From assembly GCF_003598715.1 (NCBI RefSeq), contig NZ_QZFU01000019.1:124001-188000 (forward strand): a stretch of 64,000 nucleotides of DNA. Reading direction: 5' to 3'. Both the position numbers and the translations under genes were made by a program. The stretch is from Nocardia panacis. GTDB lineage: Bacteria; Actinomycetota; Actinomycetes; Mycobacteriales; Mycobacteriaceae. The notes beneath the pieces are model-generated. The model saw nothing but the letters and a program-made list of their open reading frames with translations, was not told where the DNA came from and searched no databases. Positions 58,066 through 64,000 of this stretch are shown here, in pieces; position 1 is the stretch's first letter; each line of letters starts with the position of its first letter.

Positions 58066-59792
58066 TTGCCGAGGCCGGAGGATGTGCGGGGGGAGCGGCC
58101 GCGGTGGGTGACCGTCGGGTTCGAGAAGCGCGCGTTGGTCGTGGTGCATACGGTTACGGCGTGGAATCGGTTGGCGGATATTCTTTCGGTATTCGATTCC
58201 GATCTCCGGGTTCAGTTGGTATTCACTTTTCCGGATGTATCGAAGGTCAGTGGGGATGTCGAGCGGCAGTTGGCCGATTCGGGCGCCCTCACAATCTCTT
58301 GGGAGCAGGCGCTTTCCGAGAAGTTCGATGTCGCCATTTCGGTGCATCACAGCGGGAAATTGCAAACGATCGCGGCGCCGCTGGCGGTTTTGTCGCATGG
58401 GATCGGATACTCTAAAATCGCGCCGAATCCCGAATCCCGAATCCCGAATCCCGAATCCCGAATCCCGAATCCCGAATCCCGAATCCCGAATCCCGAATCC
58501 CGAATCCCGAATCCCGCGAGCGCGCCTACGGATTGGCGCGGGAATGGCTGGTGCGCGAGGGGCGGGTGCCGGATGCGGTGGTGCTCGCCCACGAGAACGA
58601 GCGGGCGCGCCTGGCCCGGTCGACGCCGGAGGCACTGCCGAATGCGGTGGTCGTCGGGGATCCCTGCCTCGATCGGATGTGGGTCAGCCGGGATGAGCGG
58701 TCGCAGTATCGGGCGGCGCTCGGAGCGGGGCAGGGCAGCAGAGTGGTCACGGTGTCGTCGACCTGGGGTCCCGGCTCGCTGCTGTGGCGTCATCCCGATC
58801 TGATCGGACGATTGCTGAGCGAACTGACCGCCGACGATCATGTGGTCGCCGCGGTGGTGCACCCCAATGTCTGGTTCGCCCACAGCCCACTGCAATTGCG
58901 CATGTGGTTGGCCGACGCGCTGCGCTGCGGACTGCGCCTCATTCCGCCGACGCGCGGCTGGCAGCAGACCGTACTCGCCGCCGACCTCGTCATCGGCGAT
59001 CACGGCGCGGTCACCTCGTACGCGGCGGCCCTCGGAGTCCCGACCCTGCTCGCCAGCTTCCCACCCGAAGAGGTGGCCGCCGGTTCCGCTGTCGATCTGC
59101 TGGGTCGGATCGCACCGCGCTTGAATCCCGAAAGACCGCTGCCGGAACAGATTTCGGCGGCGCTGCACGATCCTCCCGCGCTGACGGGGATCGCCGACTC
59201 GGCCACCTCCAAGCCGAATGAGTGCGCCATCGCCTTGCGCACCGCGATCTACCAACTGATGGATCTGTCCGAACCCGACACTCCCCCGCCGGTATTCCCC
59301 TATGCGGCAGCGGATCTGGTTCCGGAGCGCCAACCCGTCCTATCGTGCCGCATCGCCTGCCAATGGACCGATACCACCGCCGTGATCCGCCGCTGGCCTG
59401 CCGATATCTCCGCGCGCCATGGACGCGGCGCGCGTATCGAAGACACCTACCTCGCGATCGATCGAAGACATCCGCGACGAGATCTGGGCAGCGTCGCCGA
59501 TATTGTCGCGGTATCGAATCACGCACTCGCCGAGACCCTCCGGCAGCGACCAGCATGCACCGCGACAGTGGCGGAACTGGATGCACAGCGGATTCACATC
59601 CACCACCGCAGCGGCCTGCGCATCGAAGCGCACCTGTCCGAACCGATAGCCGGTCCGCTCGGCAGTGCCGCCGTGGCCGCCGCCGCGCACGACTGGATGG
59701 GGCGCTCCGGACACCGATATCTCCCGCCGACCGCGGCCCTGTTCACCGGAACCCAGCGAATACACTTGCGTTTCAAGCAGATAGAAAGCTAG
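58066..59792 (+). CDS. Glycosyltransferase-like gene split by a heptamer repeat (phase-variable, sequenced OFF)
   Basis: One gene in two frames. The N-terminal part starts with TTG at 58066 (GAGGGAG 7 nt upstream) and reads RALVVVHTVTAWNRLADILSVF through LAVLSHGIGYSK, the first Rossmann-like half of a GT-B or CDP-glycerol-transferase-like fold. The C-terminal part, in another frame after the repeat, reads ERAYGLAREWLVREG, VVVGDPCLDRM, VTVSSTWGPGSLL and LVIGDHGAVTSYAAALGVPTLL. With 13 repeat units the frames do not match and translation would stop at 58803 (245 aa). With 14 units a 577-aa protein would result. I recall similar unbroken proteins in Streptomyces and Nocardia with uninformative names. 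The activity is inferred from fold only. Confidence 0.8.
58423..58516 (+). repeat. Heptanucleotide tandem repeat (CCGAATC)13 inside a coding region
   Basis: Thirteen perfect head-to-tail copies of CCGAATC cover 58423-58513, followed by a partial CCG. The unit length is not a multiple of three, so each gain or loss shifts the frame. When read in frame, three units encode the heptapeptide N-P-E-S-R-I-P. No interruptions are present, so slipped-strand mutation should be frequent. Confidence 0.97.
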
Positions 59793-59844
59793 CCGCCTCG
59801 GCTACAGTGGTGCGTCGGAGCCGAGGCGTCAGGGGAGGTCACAG

Positions 59845-61842
59845 GTGGGTGCGAACTGGGTGCCACCGTGGGCCGATCCCTTCCTGGCTCGTGCCGACAT
59901 CATGGCCGCGATGGCCGACCACGTCCGACGCAGTCGTGATAGCGGGACTCCCGCCCGCATGTACGTGCACGGCTTGGAGGGGTTGGGCGTCTCCTGCCTG
60001 GTCACCCAATTCGCCAAATCTCATCGCGATCTCATCGACGGCCCACTCATCTGGCTCAATGGCCGTCGCCCCGATGGCACTGCCGTCCCGCTCGGCGAAC
60101 TGTTGACCAGAGCGCTGCGCCAATTCGGTATCGAGGCAACCGATCAGGCGGCCACGGAGGCCGAAAAGGCCGATACGTATCGCACGATCTGCGCGGGCAA
60201 GCGCTTCATCCTGGTACTGGACGATATGGACACCCAGGGGCAGGTGTTCGGGCTGGTCCCGGACGACGCACCCGGCGCGATCGTGGTCGCCACTTCGGCC
60301 CTGCGCAGGCGCGGATTGGAATCCGAGGGTTTCGAACCCTTTTCACCTGAGGCACTGCCACAGGATGCGGCGCTGACCTTATTCCAAGTGGGGTTGGGCA
60401 ATACCGAGATCGATGCGGCGAGCACCGCCGAACTGGTCGACCTGTGCGGCGGATTCCCGTTGCTCATCAAGGTTTTGGCGGCCCAGATCCGAGGTAGGTC
60501 GGCTCGCGCACCGCACCTGCTGCAACGTCTGCGAAAGTCTCGTCTGGCCCTGCTCGAATTCGACAATGCCCAGCGCATGACGCGGTTCCTCGACGCAACC
60601 TACGACGATCTCGCCGATGATCAGGCGTGCGCCTATCGGACCCTCGGAATGCTGCCCGCCGCAACCTTTTCCGCCTCCGCGGCTGCCGCCGTGCTGCACT
60701 GGGATCTCGACGCCGCCTTCGCCGTCCTGGAAGCTCTGGTGGAGCTCAACCTGCTCACCGTCGACGACGCCGAACGCTACGCCTTCCACCCGGTCATCCG
60801 AGATGACGCGCGGTCCCGCGCCGAGGCCGTGCTGGATGCCACCGCCCGCCGCCGTCTCATCGCCGACTGGACCTCGTGGTACCTGCGCGAAACCCTGCCG
60901 CGTGGCGCGGCCCTGTCCAACCGCTGGTGGGTGCGACCTGTCACCGACCTCTCGGCGCGATTCGGCGGCGAATACACCAGGCAGGACGCCTCGGCCTGGT
61001 TCGAGATCGAATTCGCGAATATCGCCGCCGCCATCCGCGCCGCGCACGGCAATGCCCTGCCCGCGACGGCCTGGCCCCTGTGCGTCGCCTTCTGGAAGTA
61101 CCTGCACCTGCACGGCCTGCACGACACCTGGATCGAAACCCACACCGACGGCCTGGCTGCCGCGCGCGCCGACCACAGCGACGCCGGAATCATGCAGTTG
61201 ACCTCCCAACTGGGTGCGGGTTACCTCGCGGTCGGCCGATTCGCCGAAGCCCACTCCTGTTTCACCGAATCGCACACCGCGGCCCTGCGCCTCGGCCATC
61301 GACTCGGCGAGCAGAGCGCGCTGGAATGGATCGGGAAAACCCTTGCTCGCCAGGGAGATTCCATCGAGGCCCTGGACTACTTCCGGCGCTCGCAAACCGT
61401 CGCCGCCGAAATACCTCAGCCCCAGCGGGATCGGGCACTGGCCCTGCTGTGCCTGCAGCGGTCGCGCACCTATCTCGACCTCGCCGACTTCGATACCGCG
61501 CGTACCGAAGCGCGTTCCGCGCAAACCTATTTCGACCGGTTCGACAATGAAACCGACAACCGCGCCAAGGCTCGCTTCGTCATCGCCCGAGCGTTGATCG
61601 CGAACGACGATCCGCAGGAAGCGCTGCCGGTCCTGCGCGAAGCGTTGGAGTTGTTCGGCCGCGATCACGCCCGCCGCGAGACCGCGGACACCCACCGGTT
61701 GATCGGCCGAACTCTCACCGCGACCGGCCAATACGCCGAGGCAGCCGAGAACTACCGCACAGCACTCGACTACTACACCCTCGTTGGTAATCCCCTCGCC
61801 GCTTCGACGGCCGCGGCTCTCGCCGACCTGCCCGATCGGTAG
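59845..61842 (+). CDS. NB-ARC/TPR (STAND-type) protein with degenerate P-loop
   Basis: A 665-residue protein. The N-terminal NB-ARC-like module has a P-loop position reading VHGLEGLGVSCLVTQF, where the expected G-K-T/S is G-V-S, so the nucleotide-binding Lys is missing. Walker B is RFILVLDDMD, and the later GxP motif is LCGGFPLLIKVLAA. A winged-helix region (AYRTLGMLPAATFSASAAAAVLHW) follows. The C-terminal 250 residues form TPR-like helical repeats (ALEWIGKTLARQGDSIEALDYFRRSQ, ETADTHRLIGRTLTATGQYAEAAENYRTAL). AfsR-like STAND proteins share this order. The GTG start has GGGGAGG upstream, and TACAGT at 59803-59808 may be its own -10. Confidence 0.87.
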   Translation: MGANWVPPWADPFLARADIMAAMADHVRRSRDSGTPARMYVHGLEGLGVSCLVTQFAKSHRDLIDGPLIWLNGRRPDGTAVPLGELLTRALRQFGIEATDQAATEAEKADTYRTICAGKRFILVLDDMDTQGQVFGLVPDDAPGAIVVATSALRRRGLESEGFEPFSPEALPQDAALTLFQVGLGNTEIDAASTAELVDLCGGFPLLIKVLAAQIRGRSARAPHLLQRLRKSRLALLEFDNAQRMTRFLDATYDDLADDQACAYRTLGMLPAATFSASAAAAVLHWDLDAAFAVLEALVELNLLTVDDAERYAFHPVIRDDARSRAEAVLDATARRRLIADWTSWYLRETLPRGAALSNRWWVRPVTDLSARFGGEYTRQDASAWFEIEFANIAAAIRAAHGNALPATAWPLCVAFWKYLHLHGLHDTWIETHTDGLAAARADHSDAGIMQLTSQLGAGYLAVGRFAEAHSCFTESHTAALRLGHRLGEQSALEWIGKTLARQGDSIEALDYFRRSQTVAAEIPQPQRDRALALLCLQRSRTYLDLADFDTARTEARSAQTYFDRFDNETDNRAKARFVIARALIANDDPQEALPVLREALELFGRDHARRETADTHRLIGRTLTATGQYAEAAENYRTALDYYTLVGNPLAASTAAALADLPDR

Positions 61843-61876
61843 CGGACACCTCTCGATCCGCGCGCCGACCGAGCCA

Positions 61877-61913
61877 CCGCCGGACCCGACAACCAGGTCA
61901 TCGGGTCCGGCGG
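61877..61913. terminator. Hairpin between the NB-ARC gene and katG
   Basis: CCGCCGGACCCGA (61877-61889) and TCGGGTCCGGCGG (61901-61913) form a perfect 13-bp stem with an 11-nt loop between two convergent genes. No T-run is present. Confidence 0.75.
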
Positions 61914-61919
61914 CAAGGC

Positions 61920-64000
<2,081 letters not shown>

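Noticed and set aside
58423..58516. CRISPR-like array
   Set aside because: The 7-bp units are contiguous with no spacers; this is a simple sequence repeat.
58533..59792. The C-terminal half of the repeat-containing gene as a separate gene starting at TTG 58533
   Set aside because: No Shine-Dalgarno site is visible, and the residues before the TTG (ERAYG) already look like family sequence, so it is better read as the downstream half of one gene.

Overview
The window is high-GC actinobacterial DNA, most likely from Nocardia or a close relative in the Mycobacteriales. The case rests on gene content and order. Runs matching the Mycobacterium tuberculosis Rv2847c-Rv2870c neighbourhood are recognisable: cobB-cobO-chelatase-GNAT-mqo-hydrolase, mapB, and dxr-rip1-ispG-GNAT-lipoprotein PBP. 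GTG and TTG starts are common, several starts look leaderless, and IdeR-, KatG- and DUF2631-type genes are present. Accessory genes separate the conserved blocks. No rRNA, tRNA, insertion sequence, prophage or CRISPR array was recognised.

Layout. 1-13 kb: cobalamin genes (cobE-like, cobB, cobO, a fused ChlI/ChlD-type chelatase and, further on, cobQ), with a GNAT enzyme, malate:quinone oxidoreductase, two alpha/beta hydrolases, a VapBC pair and methionine aminopeptidase. 12.8-21 kb: a Fic protein, then a GntR-controlled locus with a FAD oxidoreductase, a phosphonatase-like HAD enzyme and a four-gene 2-aminoethylphosphonate-type ABC importer. 21-33.7 kb: accessory region with a DUF4254 protein, a DtxR/IdeR paralogue, an HxlR/MFS pair, an OpuC-type osmoprotectant importer, an XRE regulator, an ABC-2 permease pair with no ATPase, a degenerate ImmA/IrrE-like protein, a second DUF4254 protein and an SDR/HxlR pair. 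33.8-43.9 kb: a secreted lipoprotein behind an IdeR-box-like site, a nitrobindin, the PBP-GNAT-ispG-rip1-dxr block (isoprenoid synthesis and envelope proteolysis) and small exported proteins. 44-56.5 kb: two LysR systems, a GH18-like anchored protein, and a dipeptide-type ABC importer with two tandem binding proteins next to a gamma-glutamyltransferase. 56.5-64 kb: a DUF234-type AAA ATPase, a glycosyltransferase-like gene interrupted by a heptanucleotide repeat, an NB-ARC/TPR protein, and katG running off the right edge.

The most unusual feature is at 58.4 kb. Thirteen perfect copies of a 7-bp unit lie inside a coding sequence, and the two halves of the gene are in different frames on either side. 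Fourteen or eleven copies would restore one continuous frame, as expected of a phase-variable gene sequenced in the OFF state. Other points of note are an IdeR-like box two mismatches from consensus, paired GntR operators with a matching half-site inside the phosphonate locus, a triple 27-bp palindromic repeat upstream of dxr, and a near-continuous 43-bp palindrome at the start of the AAA ATPase gene. All calls come from reading the sequence; no database search was possible.
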